Shown: positions 52,657 to 61,478 of the stretch, one piece after another | Layout: every line of letters begins with the position of its first letter | How positions within the stretch are numbered: the stretch's first letter is position 1 | Assembly (NCBI RefSeq): GCF_030531065.1 | Contig: NZ_JAUNOQ010000002.1 | Location: 63,953-127,952 of the forward strand | Length of the DNA: 64,000 bases | Source: Phascolarctobacterium sp. | GTDB lineage: Bacteria > Bacillota > Negativicutes > Acidaminococcales > Acidaminococcaceae | Direction of reading: 5' to 3' | Made by a program: the position numbers and the translations under genes | Notes under the pieces: model-generated | The model's input: only the letters and a program-made list of their open reading frames with translations | Told to the model about the DNA's origin: nothing | The model's database searches: none

Positions 52657-53367
52657 ATGTTTCCCGAAGCTTTAATCAACTCGCCCCTTTTCGGCATCGG
52701 CCTGACCGTTATCGTGTACGCCATCAGCGAAATTATCGTCGACCGGTTAAGGCTCAGCGTCATTCCGCCTATTTTACTCGCCTGCCCCGTCATTATCGCC
52801 GTCATCGTTTTCTGCCCCAGCGTGGAATACGAGCATTATGCAGCCGGTGCAGATTTTATTAATTTTCTGCTGGGGCCTGCGACTATCGCGCTGGCCTTGC
52901 CGCTGTATAACAACCGTGCGGTTATTGTCCAAAACGCTGCGGCTATCATCAGCAGCATAACATTAGCGACTGTCGTTGCGATTATTGCCATTTACGTCTG
53001 CGCCAAAGGACTGGGCGCCAGCGACCAGGTACTTTTAAGCCTACTGCCTAAATCAGTAACCACGCCCATCGCCATCGAGGTATCCAAGACCATCGGCGGC
53101 ATCCCGGCGCTTACCACCGCCGCCGTTATCTTTACAGGTATTTTAGGCGCTACCTTTAATCACAAGCTGCTGGCTGTCTTCGGCATTAAAAGCGACTTGG
53201 CCGCAGGGCTGGCCATCGGCGCGTCCAGCCACGGCATTGGCACCAGCGCCTGCGCCGCCGTCAGCGCTATGCAGCTGGCCATCGGCGGTGTGGCTATCGC
53301 CCTGACGGGCATTGCCACCTCCATCTTTGCGCCCCTGCTGCTGCCGCTTCTGCAAAGCGTTTGGTAA
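52657..53367 (+). CDS. lrgB: LrgB/CidB-family membrane protein
   Basis: This 236-residue protein has about eight helices and the LrgB block LLPKSVTTPIAIEVSKTIGG, then GASSHGIGTSACAAVS. It forms a unit with LrgA, encoded immediately upstream. ATG with AAAGGAG. Substrate pyruvate or a murein-linked function cannot be distinguished from sequence. Confidence 0.92.
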   Translation: MFPEALINSPLFGIGLTVIVYAISEIIVDRLRLSVIPPILLACPVIIAVIVFCPSVEYEHYAAGADFINFLLGPATIALALPLYNNRAVIVQNAAAIISSITLATVVAIIAIYVCAKGLGASDQVLLSLLPKSVTTPIAIEVSKTIGGIPALTTAAVIFTGILGATFNHKLLAVFGIKSDLAAGLAIGASSHGIGTSACAAVSAMQLAIGGVAIALTGIATSIFAPLLLPLLQSVW

Positions 53368-53403
53368 AGCGGCCAGCGCTACGTAATAACAGCATAAATA
53401 GTC

Positions 53404-53442
53404 AAAGCCTGCTTTCGCGCATACTGTGGAGGCGGGCTTTTT
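53404..53442 (+). terminator. Terminator after lrgAB (terminator pair, copy A)
   Basis: AAAGCCTGC pairs with GCGGGCTTT and T follows. The whole stem-loop resembles the one after brnTA at 54122 (same CTGC..TTCGC..ATACTG order). Confidence 0.75.
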
Positions 53443-53502
53443 ATATTAAAGCAATTAAAATTACCTGGCATAATTACACAAAAACCGTTCATCTCCAACC
53501 TC

Positions 53503-53539
53503 TTGACTTATACTTATTTTATAATTATAATATAAGTAT
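53503..53539 (+). promoter_or_regulatory. brnTA promoter with flanking operator repeat; near-leaderless start
   Basis: TTGACT (53503-53508), 17 nt, TATAAT (53526-53531). The start is expected about 7 nt later, at or next to the brnT ATG (53538). The inverted repeat ATACTTAT (53510-53517) and ATAAGTAT (53532-53539) brackets the -10 and could bind the BrnA antitoxin. Confidence 0.65.
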
Positions 53540-53828
53540 GGAAGAATTATATTTCGAGTGGGATGAAAATAAAAATTCCATCAACAAAAAGAAACATAAA
53601 ATTTCCTTTGAAGAAGCGCAAACCGTTTTTGAAGATGTCGAAGCAAGGATAATTACGGACCCAGACCATTCAGAACAGGAGGAAAGATTTATTATTTTAG
53701 GCTTTAGCATAAAAGCAAATCTTTTGGTCGTTTGTCATTGCTACAGGAAGAATGACTCTGTAATCAGAATTATTTCGGCACGAAAAGCTACTGCCAAGGA
53801 AGCCCGTCAATATCATGATTTCTTATGA
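53538..53828 (+). CDS. brnT: BrnT-family toxin (RelE-fold RNase)
   Basis: This 96-residue protein has the BrnT/DUF497 pattern: FEWDENKNSINKKKHKISFE at the start, AQTVFEDVEARIITDPDH, RFIILGF and a C-terminal IRIISARKATAKEARQYHDF. BrnT toxins cut mRNA. The ATG at 53538 coincides with the expected transcription start, and there is no ribosome site before it. It overlaps nothing; the antitoxin gene starts 14 nt after its stop. Confidence 0.9.
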   Translation: MEELYFEWDENKNSINKKKHKISFEEAQTVFEDVEARIITDPDHSEQEERFIILGFSIKANLLVVCHCYRKNDSVIRIISARKATAKEARQYHDFL

Positions 53829-53842
53829 AAAGAGGTGTAATT

Positions 53843-54067
53843 ATGAGAGAAGAATATGATTTCACCAATTCTGTTAAAAATCCTTATGCCAAACGTATAA
53901 AAAAACAAGTAACGATGAATCTCGACAGCTCTGTCGTTATTTATTTTAAAGAACTAGCCGCACAAACAGGAATACCTTATCAAACGCTTATCAATATGTA
54001 TTTATCATACTGCGCAGAGCACAAACTGCAACTGCAAACTATGTGGAAAGAAAAAGCCGCAGTATAG
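53843..54067 (+). CDS. brnA: BrnA-family antitoxin (ribbon-helix-helix type)
   Basis: This 74-residue basic protein has the CopG-like C-terminal pattern KKQVTMNLDSSVVIYFKELA followed by GIPYQTLINMYLSYCAEHK. It should bind BrnT and repress the operon. ATG 53843 has AGAGGTG 6 nt upstream; an earlier ATG overlapping brnT would add six residues and uses no clear ribosome site. Confidence 0.85.
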   Translation: MREEYDFTNSVKNPYAKRIKKQVTMNLDSSVVIYFKELAAQTGIPYQTLINMYLSYCAEHKLQLQTMWKEKAAV

Positions 54068-54121
54068 TACAAGTAGTAACTACACAGCAGAATATCTTTA
54101 GGAATCTTACAAACTAGCAAC

Positions 54122-54160
54122 AAAAGCCTGCCTTCGCCAATACTGCGGAGGCAGGCTTTT
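54122..54160 (+). terminator. Terminator after brnTA (terminator pair, copy B)
   Basis: AAAAGCCTGCC pairs with GGCAGGCTTTT. It is close in sequence to the stem at 53404, suggesting a shared origin. Confidence 0.8.
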
Positions 54161-54183
54161 AGTTTTATAGTGATATTTTACTT

Positions 54184-54229
54184 TTCGGACAAAATAGGAC
54201 TGCTATCCAATTTTGTCCGAAGGTTTTTT
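54184..54229 (+). terminator. Second terminator facing the minus-strand hypothetical gene
   Basis: TTCGGACAAAAT pairs with ATTTTGTCCGAA, and GGTTTTTT follows on the plus strand. It may also end the transcript of the convergent gene at 54234, though the minus strand lacks a clean U-run. Confidence 0.7.
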
Positions 54230-54233
54230 GTTC

Positions 54234-54494
54234 TCACAAATGATTAATCATGCCGCGCAGCTCCGTAAAGACGACGCCCGCTTTATCGGCAGGAAATACC
54301 TGACAGGGCAAGGCGCGCAAATCGTCCACGCGCCAGCCCGCGTTCCGCTCCGCCAGCTTGTTCAGCGCTTCCTCCATATCGGCAGCCACCACAATAGCCA
54401 ACGCATCAAGATAAAATTCGTTGTTTACGCAGGGCTCCTCGATCATGCTGTGACTGTGATAGGTCTTGTTATGACGCCATAAGTAAATATTCAT
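54234..54494 (-). CDS. Small hypothetical protein (86 aa)
   Basis: An 86-residue protein begins MNIYLWRHNKTYHSHSMIEE and continues with NNEFYLDALAIVVAADMEEA, then GWRVDDLRALP and a C-terminal GVVFTELRGMINHL. It has a strong AAGGAGGTG ribosome site and a TATAAT upstream, so it is very likely translated. There is no membrane segment or known motif. I do not recognise the family. It is the first gene after metH, in the same direction. Confidence 0.72.
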   Translation of the reverse strand: MNIYLWRHNKTYHSHSMIEEPCVNNEFYLDALAIVVAADMEEALNKLAERNAGWRVDDLRALPCQVFPADKAGVVFTELRGMINHL

Positions 54495-54671
54495 CCGCGC
54501 ACCTCCTTGCTTATCCTGATATTATTATACCACAAGGGCATAAGTTCTGCTAAGCTCTGCGTTCGCCTTTGGCTCCGCAATCGCTAAGCATTCACTTAAT
54601 ATCATGACTCCCGCGGCTCTGCCATTATCTGCGTCGCTTCACTTGAACCACACATAAAATTTTAGCCGTTT

Positions 54672-57029
54672 TCACTTTCCAAAGACGCTGTTCACATAAT
54701 TAACCGCGCTGACGGCGTTGGGCGCGTAATGTTCAGCGCCGATGGACGCGGCGTATTCCTCCGTCAGCACCGCGCCGCCTACGACCACCTTGCAGTCGCT
54801 CACCTTGCGCAGCTCCGCAATCGTTTCCTCCATTGCGCCTACGGTCGTCGTCATCAGCGCCGACAGGCCCACCACCTTAGCGCCGCTTGCCTGAGCCGCC
54901 TCTACAATAGTATTTACCGGCACATCCTTGCCCAAATCCAGTACGCGATAGCCGTAATTTTCCAGCAGCACTTTCACAATATTTTTGCCGATATCGTGAA
55001 TATCGCCGTGTACTGTGGCGATAATCACCGTTTCGCCCTGAGTTTCGCCTACGCCCACAGCGTCGCGGATCACCTCGAAGGCGGCCTTAGCGGCGTCGGC
55101 GCTCATTAAAAGCTGGGGCAGGAACATAGTTTTCTTTTCAAAGCCATTGCCCACAAAATCCAGCGCCGGAATCATATATTTATTGATAACCTCCAAGGGA
55201 GCTTCCTGCGTTAAAGCAGCGGCCGCAGCCTTGCGCGCTTCTCCCTGCAGACCCTTGACGATAGCGTCGTAAAGCCCCATTTCGCTGACCGCAGTCGCCG
55301 CAGCCTTAGGCGCGTCGGCGTAACGCTGCACATATTCCTTGCAGCCCGCATCATAGCCGCTCAGCGCACGGTAGCCGTAAAAAGCGTCCAGCATGGGCTT
55401 GCTCTGCGGATTTATAATGCCGCAGGACAGCCCCGCCGCCAGAGCCAGCGTAAAGAAAGCGCTGTTGACGGCCTCGCGTCCCGGCAAGCCAAAGGAAATA
55501 TTAGACACGCCCATGACCGTGTTAATGCCACGAGCCTTCATAGCGCGAATCACCTCGCAGGCAATAGCGGCGTTTTCCGCGCCGGTGGAAATAGTCAGCG
55601 CCAGAGGGTCCACTACGATATTGCGGCTATCGATGCCGTATGCGGCAGCGCGGGCGATAATTTTATCCGCCACGGCAATGCGTCCTGCCGCAGTGCTGGG
55701 AATACCGCCGTCGTCCAGGCACAAAGCTACCAGCACTGCGCCGTATTTTTTCGCCAGCGGCAGCACATGGTTCAGACTATCTTCCTTGCCGTTGACGGAA
55801 TTGAGCATGGGCTTGCCGTTATACAAGCGCAGCGCCTTTTCCATAGCGTCGTAATTAGAGGTGTCGATTTGCAGCGGCGTATCGGTAATAGCCTGCAAAG
55901 CCGGCACGGCCTTAGCGATCATAGCAGGCTCGTCGATACCGGGAGAACCCACGTTAACGTCAAGAATATGCGCGCCGCTGTTGATTTGCTCCAAGCCCAG
56001 GCGGCACACATAATCCAAATCGTTATTGGCTAAAGCTTCCTTCAGGCGTTTTTTGCCCGTCGGGTTAATGCGCTCGCCGATGATAACAGGCCCTTCGCCC
56101 AAATGCACGGCCCGTCCATAGGAAGATACCGCCGTCAAGCGGCAGTCGCGACGTCCTCCGGGCGGCAATTCGCGACATTTAGCAATCATCGCCGCAATAT
56201 GCTGCGGCGTCGTACCGCAGCAGCCGCCGACGATGCTCGCGCCCTGCCGCGCTAAATCGTACATCAATTCGGCATATTCCTCCGGCCCTACGTCAAAGCA
56301 GGTCTTGCCGTCGCGCTGCACGGGCAAACCGGCGTTAGGGTTGATAATTACGGGCAGGCTCGTCGCCGCCAGCATTTGCGGCAGCAGCTTGCCCACCTGC
56401 ACCGGCCCCAGGCCGCAGTTAAAGCCTACGGCGTCCACGCCCAGGCCCTCGCACATCAGCGCCGCCGCTTCCACGGTAGCTCCGGTCAACAGCTTGCCGT
56501 CCTCGTCGAAGGTCATCGTCACGCAAACCGGCAAATCGCAGTTTTCCTTAGAAGCCAAAACGGCAGCCTTGAGTTCATAGGTGTCGCTCATGGTTTCTAT
56601 TAAAATCAAATCGGCTCCGGCAGCCGCGCCGTAGCGCACCATTTCGCCGTAGGCTGCCACAGCCTCTTCAAAGGGTAAATCGCCGTAGGGAGCCAACAGC
56701 TTGCCCGTCGGCCCCAAATTGAGAGCGACAAATTTATTTTCCCGGCCGCCGCAGGCTTTCTTGGCGATAGCCACAGCCGCCTCGATAGTTTCCTTGCAGT
56801 CCAGTCCCGTTCCTTTCAGCTTAATGGGGTTAGCGCCGAAGGTATTGGACTTTACAATATTGGAGCCCACATCCAGATAGCCGCGGTGGACAGTCTCGAC
56901 GATTTCCGGATGAAGAAAATTCCAGCTTTCCGGCAGTTCGCCGGGCTGCAGGCCGCGCGCTTGTAATTGGGTGCCGGTCGCGCCGTCAAAAAACAGCATT
57001 TGCTTACCTAATAGTTCCTTAAAATTCAT
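54672..57029 (-). CDS. metH: Cobalamin-dependent methionine synthase, short form without activation domain
   Basis: This 785-residue protein has the homocysteine-binding module with the zinc Cys pair GGCCGTTP, the pterin-binding module (GERINPTGKKRLKEAL, then NSVNGKED) and the B12 module with its cap and DIHDIGKN (about residues 675-682). The E. coli enzyme has about 1227 residues; the C-terminal activation domain is absent here and a separate activation-like protein is encoded at 57242. It makes methionine from homocysteine and 5-methyltetrahydrofolate. ATG start. Confidence 0.95.
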   Translation of the reverse strand: MNFKELLGKQMLFFDGATGTQLQARGLQPGELPESWNFLHPEIVETVHRGYLDVGSNIVKSNTFGANPIKLKGTGLDCKETIEAAVAIAKKACGGRENKFVALNLGPTGKLLAPYGDLPFEEAVAAYGEMVRYGAAAGADLILIETMSDTYELKAAVLASKENCDLPVCVTMTFDEDGKLLTGATVEAAALMCEGLGVDAVGFNCGLGPVQVGKLLPQMLAATSLPVIINPNAGLPVQRDGKTCFDVGPEEYAELMYDLARQGASIVGGCCGTTPQHIAAMIAKCRELPPGGRRDCRLTAVSSYGRAVHLGEGPVIIGERINPTGKKRLKEALANNDLDYVCRLGLEQINSGAHILDVNVGSPGIDEPAMIAKAVPALQAITDTPLQIDTSNYDAMEKALRLYNGKPMLNSVNGKEDSLNHVLPLAKKYGAVLVALCLDDGGIPSTAAGRIAVADKIIARAAAYGIDSRNIVVDPLALTISTGAENAAIACEVIRAMKARGINTVMGVSNISFGLPGREAVNSAFFTLALAAGLSCGIINPQSKPMLDAFYGYRALSGYDAGCKEYVQRYADAPKAAATAVSEMGLYDAIVKGLQGEARKAAAAALTQEAPLEVINKYMIPALDFVGNGFEKKTMFLPQLLMSADAAKAAFEVIRDAVGVGETQGETVIIATVHGDIHDIGKNIVKVLLENYGYRVLDLGKDVPVNTIVEAAQASGAKVVGLSALMTTTVGAMEETIAELRKVSDCKVVVGGAVLTEEYAASIGAEHYAPNAVSAVNYVNSVFGK

Positions 57030-57077
57030 ATTTCCTTTTCTTCTCCTCGTTGTTTAATATGTCGACTTATGAAAAAG

Positions 57078-57210
57078 ACTAACTCCCTCAGTCATTTTGC
57101 TACGCAAAATGCCAGCTCCCTCAAAGAGGGAGCAAAAGTAATGTTTAAGCACTAATTTTTCTTGCCCCCTCTAAGAGGGGGCTGTCACCGAAAGGTGACT
57201 GGGGGAGAAA
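57078..57210. repeat. Composite palindromic repeat (MITE-like) between the activation-like gene and metH
   Basis: Two linked hairpins lie here. The first is ATTTTGC/GCAAAAT with flanking CTCCCTCAGTC and GCTCCCTC. The second is CCCCCTCT/AGAGGGGG with CTGTCACC/GGTGACTGG and an end reading GGGGGAG. Similar elements recur between genes in many gut Firmicutes. There is no transposase or open frame. It separates metH from the activation-like gene. Confidence 0.65.
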
Positions 57211-57241
57211 TAAGTAAAACAGTCAATAAATCTATAAATCT

Positions 57242-57871
57242 TTATACCCCATTTTCCCTATAAGGGCAGTTTATGTTGCCGCACGTCATACACCTGTTCC
57301 AAACGCATTCCGTTTTTTCCGACAGGCCGATAATCGCCGTTACCGATTTGGACGGAGCCATCATCAAGCCGTCGGTCAGCGCCAGGCCGATGAGCTTAGC
57401 GCAGTTTAAAACGGGAAAGAGCAACCGCTGCTCCTGCAAATCCCAATCGCCGTAGCCCGGGGAAAAACGCGGGCGTTGGGCCAAGCCGCCGGTATCCGCC
57501 GCAGCCTGCACTTGGTCGCAATAGCTTTCAATCAGCGACGCAGCCACAGCCTGAGCCGCCGCGCCTTCGGCCACGCTGCCCAAGGCCAGACGGCGAATAG
57601 CCACGTCCACCCTGCTGCCCAGCGTCGCGCCCAGCAGCAGCGCCTCGCCGCAGCCCTGCAAATGCCGCGCCAGGTCGCGGGAGGTCAAACGCACACCGCA
57701 GTCCAGAGTTACGCCCTCCGCGTCCACCTGCACCCTGTGCTTTTGCAGAACATGGCGCGCCTGCACCTCGTTGCGCAGCTTCAGATACACCGTATCCACC
57801 AGCACGCCGGACGCTTCGTCGCGCATATCCGCCCGCAGATACCGCAGCGCCTCTCTTCTATTAAAGTCCAC
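57242..57871 (-). CDS. Methionine synthase activation-domain-like protein
   Basis: This 209-residue protein carries the reactivation-domain mark RFSPGYGDWDLQEQRLLFPV, close to the RxxPGYxxxP motif of MetH, plus a C-terminal Cys cluster (CMTCGNINCPY). It lies between metF and metH, so it is probably the separate activator that, with a flavodoxin-type donor, re-methylates oxidised B12 on MetH. The start is GTG with AGGTGA 7 nt upstream. It begins 11 nt past the metF stop. Confidence 0.85.
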   Translation of the reverse strand: MDFNRREALRYLRADMRDEASGVLVDTVYLKLRNEVQARHVLQKHRVQVDAEGVTLDCGVRLTSRDLARHLQGCGEALLLGATLGSRVDVAIRRLALGSVAEGAAAQAVAASLIESYCDQVQAAADTGGLAQRPRFSPGYGDWDLQEQRLLFPVLNCAKLIGLALTDGLMMAPSKSVTAIIGLSEKTECVWNRCMTCGNINCPYRENGV

Positions 57872-57882
57872 AGTACATCACC

Positions 57883-58752
57883 TTATTTTACAATTTCCGA
57901 CAGATTACGCATAATACCGCCGATAATTTCCGGGCGGTTCATAGTGTAAATATGTACATGATTAAAGCCGTTGGCCACCAAATCGATAATCTGACCCGTA
58001 GCGTAAGCAATGCCCGCCTGCTGCAGAGCCACCGGTTTGTCGGCAAATTTTTCCACCATCGCGCGGAATTGCGGCGGCAGCTTCGTCCCGCTCAGCTGGC
58101 AGATACGGTTAATCTGATTAGCGTTGGTCACAGGCATAATGCCCGGCACTACGGGCACGTTAATGCCTGCCGAAAGCAGCCGGAACATATAATTATAAAG
58201 GATGGTATTATCAAAAAACATCTGCGTTACCAAAAAGTCCACGCCGGCTTCGACTTTATATTTAGTGTTATCGATATCCCGCGCCATGCTGCCCGATTCA
58301 GGATGACCTTCGGGATAAGCGGCACCGCCGACGCAGAAATCGCCCTGCTTTTTAATAAAGCGCATCAAATCGCTGGCATGGGCAAAGCAGCCGCCGGTTC
58401 CCTGTGCGCCTGACGGAATATCGCCCCGCAGCGCCAAAATATTTTGAATGCCGTTATTTTTCATTTCGCCCAGCACCCGGGTTATTTTAGCTTCGTCAGC
58501 CTGTACGCAGGTCAAATGCGCCAAGGCCGGAAGGCCATAGCTCTGCACCTCTTTAGCCAACGCTGCGGAATAGCCCACGGTACTGCCGCCTGCGCCGTAG
58601 GTAACGCTGATGTAGGAGGGCCGCGCCTCCGTAATTCTTTTTACAATGCCCAAGCTGTTCTGCAGCTCCGTGCCCTGCTTAGGCGGAAAAACTTCGCAGG
58701 AAATACAAACCTTATCGCTGTTAAAAATGTCAGTTAATTTTATAGAACCCAT
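57883..58752 (-). CDS. metF: 5,10-methylenetetrahydrofolate reductase
   Basis: This 289-residue TIM-barrel protein has the MetF blocks CISCEVFPPK, SVTYGAGGS, ALAHLTCV, NILALRGDIP and a VTQMFFDN. It makes 5-methyltetrahydrofolate for MetH. The ATG at 58752 has GAGAGG; a longer upstream frame is rejected. It heads a metF-activator-metH operon. Confidence 0.94.
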   Translation of the reverse strand: MGSIKLTDIFNSDKVCISCEVFPPKQGTELQNSLGIVKRITEARPSYISVTYGAGGSTVGYSAALAKEVQSYGLPALAHLTCVQADEAKITRVLGEMKNNGIQNILALRGDIPSGAQGTGGCFAHASDLMRFIKKQGDFCVGGAAYPEGHPESGSMARDIDNTKYKVEAGVDFLVTQMFFDNTILYNYMFRLLSAGINVPVVPGIMPVTNANQINRICQLSGTKLPPQFRAMVEKFADKPVALQQAGIAYATGQIIDLVANGFNHVHIYTMNRPEIIGGIMRNLSEIVK

Positions 58753-58789
58753 TACGCGCCTCTCCCTTATTTTTACATATTTGATAGCT

Positions 58790-58818
58790 ATTGTAGCAGT
58801 TAAGCTCTTATTTTGCAA
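58790..58818 (-). promoter_or_regulatory. Promoter of the metF operon
   Basis: On the minus strand TTGCAA (58813-58818), 17 nt, TACAAT (58790-58795). No SAM riboswitch or T-box is seen in the short leader. Confidence 0.6.
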
Positions 58819-58937
58819 ACGTAACGATATATTTTACCAAATTGCTAGGCTTTCAGGAAAAGGAGTGCTAAAAAGGTTACAATTTATATCGTCATACAAA
58901 AAATCCTGCGGCACACGTCGCAGGATTGCTTTTTCTT

Positions 58938-59028
58938 TGGCGGAGACGGTGGGATTCGAACCCACGTGCCGCGTAAACGGCAAACTGATTTCGAGTCAGC
59001 CGCGTTATGACCACTTCGCTACATCTCC
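58938..59028 (-). tRNA. tRNA-Ser (anticodon CGA)
   Basis: The minus strand folds as a class II tRNA. The acceptor is GGAGATG with CGTCTCC. The anticodon stem GCTGA/TCAGT encloses CTCGAAA, with anticodon CGA. A long variable arm reads TGCCGTTTACGCGGCA, and the T arm is GTGGGTTCGAATCCCAC. The discriminator is G and CCA is encoded. It reads UCG serine codons. Confidence 0.95.
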
Positions 59029-59052
59029 ATTGAAATAATATTATAGCTGAAA

Positions 59053-59541
59053 TTACTGCTTTTGGCAAGAGCCAGCTTTGCGCTCTTTATTTTCCTGCCG
59101 CCGCCGCTTAAAAAAATCCTTCATCACCTGGGCGCATTCCTCCTCGCACACCCCGGCGATAACCTCGGCGCAATGATTAAGATTAGGATTCGTAATAATA
59201 TTGAAGATGGATTCCGCGCCGCCTGCCTTCACGTCCGGGCAGCCGTAAACCACCGTATCGACGCGGCTGTTGACAATTGCGCCGCTGCACATGGGGCACG
59301 GCTCCACCGTAACGTACAGCGTGCAGCCGCTCAGGCGCCAGCGGCCCAACCGCTTGCAGCCCTCACGAATGACGAGCATCTCGGCATGAGCGGTACCGTC
59401 CTGCCAGGTCTCGCGCATATTATGCGCCGCCGCGATCACCTGCCCGTCATGCACCAGCACCGCACCGATAGGAATTTCGCCCAGCTCCGCGGCCTTACGC
59501 GCTTCCGCCAAGGCCAGCTGCATATAATGCTCGTGGTTCAT
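59053..59541 (-). CDS. tadA: tRNA-specific adenosine deaminase TadA
   Basis: This 162-residue zinc deaminase has TAHAEMLVI (catalytic Glu and His) and EPCPMCSGAIVNSRV (Cys pair). It makes inosine at the wobble base of tRNA-Arg. The ATG at 59541 has AGGAG 5 nt upstream, lying inside the end of the ABC-F gene, so the two are coupled. An upstream extension is rejected. Confidence 0.94.
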   Translation of the reverse strand: MNHEHYMQLALAEARKAAELGEIPIGAVLVHDGQVIAAAHNMRETWQDGTAHAEMLVIREGCKRLGRWRLSGCTLYVTVEPCPMCSGAIVNSRVDTVVYGCPDVKAGGAESIFNIITNPNLNHCAEVIAGVCEEECAQVMKDFFKRRRQENKERKAGSCQKQ

Positions 59542-59543
59542 GC

Positions 59544-61478
59544 TCACTCCTCCGCCGCTTCCATCAGCGCTTCCCATTTTTCCATCAGCTCCGCGATTTT
59601 ATTTTCGTAAGCCGTATGCTCCGCCGCCATTGCCGCGCTATGCTCCGGGTCGGCGTGATTAGCCGGGTCGGCCATTTGCTTTTCCAAAAGCCCCATCATG
59701 GCCTCCTGCTCGCGAATCTGCAGCTCCACCTTGGGCAGCAGCTTAGCCGCCTCCTCAGCGCTGTAACGCTTGGGTTTAGCCTCCGCTTTTTTTACCGCAG
59801 TCTGTACAGCAGCTGGTGCTTTACCAGCCCGCTGCGCCGCCTCCTGCGCTTTGGCCAATTCCGCAGCCGCTTCGGCCTCGGTCTGCGCCAGCCGCTGCTT
59901 TTCTTCCAAATAAAATTCGTAATTTCCTTTATAATCCTTGACCTGCCCGTCCTCGATTTCCCAAATGCGGTCTGCCACCTCGTTGACAAAATAACGGTCG
60001 TGGCTGACCAGCAAAACCGTGCCGTCAAAGGCCGCCAGCGCCGCCTCCACCGTTTCCCGCGCCATAATATCCAAATGGTTAGTAGGCTCGTCCAGCACTA
60101 AACAGTTAGCGCCGTCCAATACCAGCTTGAGCAAAACCAGCCGCGCCTTCTGCCCACCGCTCAGTTCGCCGATACGCTTAAACACATCGTCCCCGTGAAA
60201 AAGCATGCCGCCCAGCATCGAGCGCGTATGCTCCTCCGTAAAGCCGTATTCAATAACAAAATTTTCCAGCAGCGTTTGCCTGGAGTCCAGCCGCTCATAG
60301 CTTTGAGAAAAATAGCCCACCTGCACCCGGTTGCCAATTTTCGCCCTGCCCTTGAGCGGCGCAATCTCGCCTAAAATAGTGCGCAGCAGAGTTGTCTTGC
60401 CCGTGCCGTTAGCGCCCAGCAGCGCCGTTTTTTCTCCGCGCCGCAGCGTCAGGTTAATACCCTTGGCTAAAACTTTTTCGCCGTAGCCAATGGTCAAATC
60501 CTCCATAATTAAAACGCGCTCGGCGCATTCAGCCGCAGGCGGCAAACGCAGCTCAAATTCCTCGTGCCGCACCGGCGCGTCCATGCGTTCCATGCGGTCC
60601 AGCTGTGACTGCCGCCCCCGCGCCATTTTACTTTTAATGCCCGCCTTAAAACGGCGAATATAGGCCTCCGTGCGCGCGATATAATCCTGCTGCGCGCTAT
60701 ACGCCGCCTCCAGCGTCGCCGTCTGAACAGCCTTCTGCTGCAAATAGCGGCTGTAATTGCCCTTAAAGGATTGTAACTTGCCGCCTTCCATCTCCAAAAT
60801 GCGCACCGCCACATTATCCAGAAAGGCGCGGTCATGGCTGACTACCAGCAGTCCGCCTTTAAATTCCTGCAAATATTTTTCCAGCCATTGGGTCATCACA
60901 ATATCCAAATGGTTGGTGGGCTCGTCCAAAATCATAAAATCGGGATTGCGTACCAAAGCGGCCGCCAGCATTAAGCGGGTCTTTTGTCCGCCGCTCAGCG
61001 TCAGGGCCTGCTGCTGCCACCACTCCTCCGTATAACCCAAGCCGATAAGCACGCGCTTGATGCGGCTTTCAAAATTATAACCGTCGATAAATTCATAGCG
61101 CTTCGTTACCCGCCCGTATTCCTCCAGGCAAGCGTCCAGCGCCTCGCCCTGCAGCCCGGCAGAGTCGGCTTCCAGCTGCGCCAGCTTCTGCCGCAGCTCC
61201 GTAATTTCCGGACAAGCCTCCAGCATAAACTGCCATATTGTGCCGTGAATTTCGGCAAAGCCCTGCTGCACATAGCCCACGCTGATGCCCGGCTCAAACT
61301 TTATACTGCCGGCGTCCACCCAATCGGGCTGCAGCAAACAGCGCAGCAGCGTCGTCTTACCGCTGCCATTGACGCCCACCAGACCCACATGCTCGCCCTT
61401 TTCTATCATAAAGCTTACGTCTTTAAATATTTCATGAATGCCAAAGGCCTTGGCAATTTTATCTACCACTAGCTGCAT
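59544..61478 (-). CDS. ABC-F family ATPase
   Basis: This 644-residue protein has two ABC domains: Walker A GVNGSGKTT and GANGTGKTT, two signature motifs (LSGGQKTR, LSGGQKAR) and two Walker B regions, each ending DEPTNHLD. Between them lies the P-site tRNA-interacting linker rich in Lys/Arg/Gln. A charged coiled-coil tail follows (about residues 530-640). There are no membrane helices. Members act on ribosomes in translation or antibiotic protection; a specific role cannot be read from sequence. Start ATG with GGGAGAA. Confidence 0.92.
   Translation of the reverse strand: MQLVVDKIAKAFGIHEIFKDVSFMIEKGEHVGLVGVNGSGKTTLLRCLLQPDWVDAGSIKFEPGISVGYVQQGFAEIHGTIWQFMLEACPEITELRQKLAQLEADSAGLQGEALDACLEEYGRVTKRYEFIDGYNFESRIKRVLIGLGYTEEWWQQQALTLSGGQKTRLMLAAALVRNPDFMILDEPTNHLDIVMTQWLEKYLQEFKGGLLVVSHDRAFLDNVAVRILEMEGGKLQSFKGNYSRYLQQKAVQTATLEAAYSAQQDYIARTEAYIRRFKAGIKSKMARGRQSQLDRMERMDAPVRHEEFELRLPPAAECAERVLIMEDLTIGYGEKVLAKGINLTLRRGEKTALLGANGTGKTTLLRTILGEIAPLKGRAKIGNRVQVGYFSQSYERLDSRQTLLENFVIEYGFTEEHTRSMLGGMLFHGDDVFKRIGELSGGQKARLVLLKLVLDGANCLVLDEPTNHLDIMARETVEAALAAFDGTVLLVSHDRYFVNEVADRIWEIEDGQVKDYKGNYEFYLEEKQRLAQTEAEAAAELAKAQEAAQRAGKAPAAVQTAVKKAEAKPKRYSAEEAAKLLPKVELQIREQEAMMGLLEKQMADPANHADPEHSAAMAAEHTAYENKIAELMEKWEALMEAAEE

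Noticed and set aside
58753-58935. Possible SAM riboswitch or T-box before metF
   Set aside because: The leader is short and lacks the conserved core elements of either.
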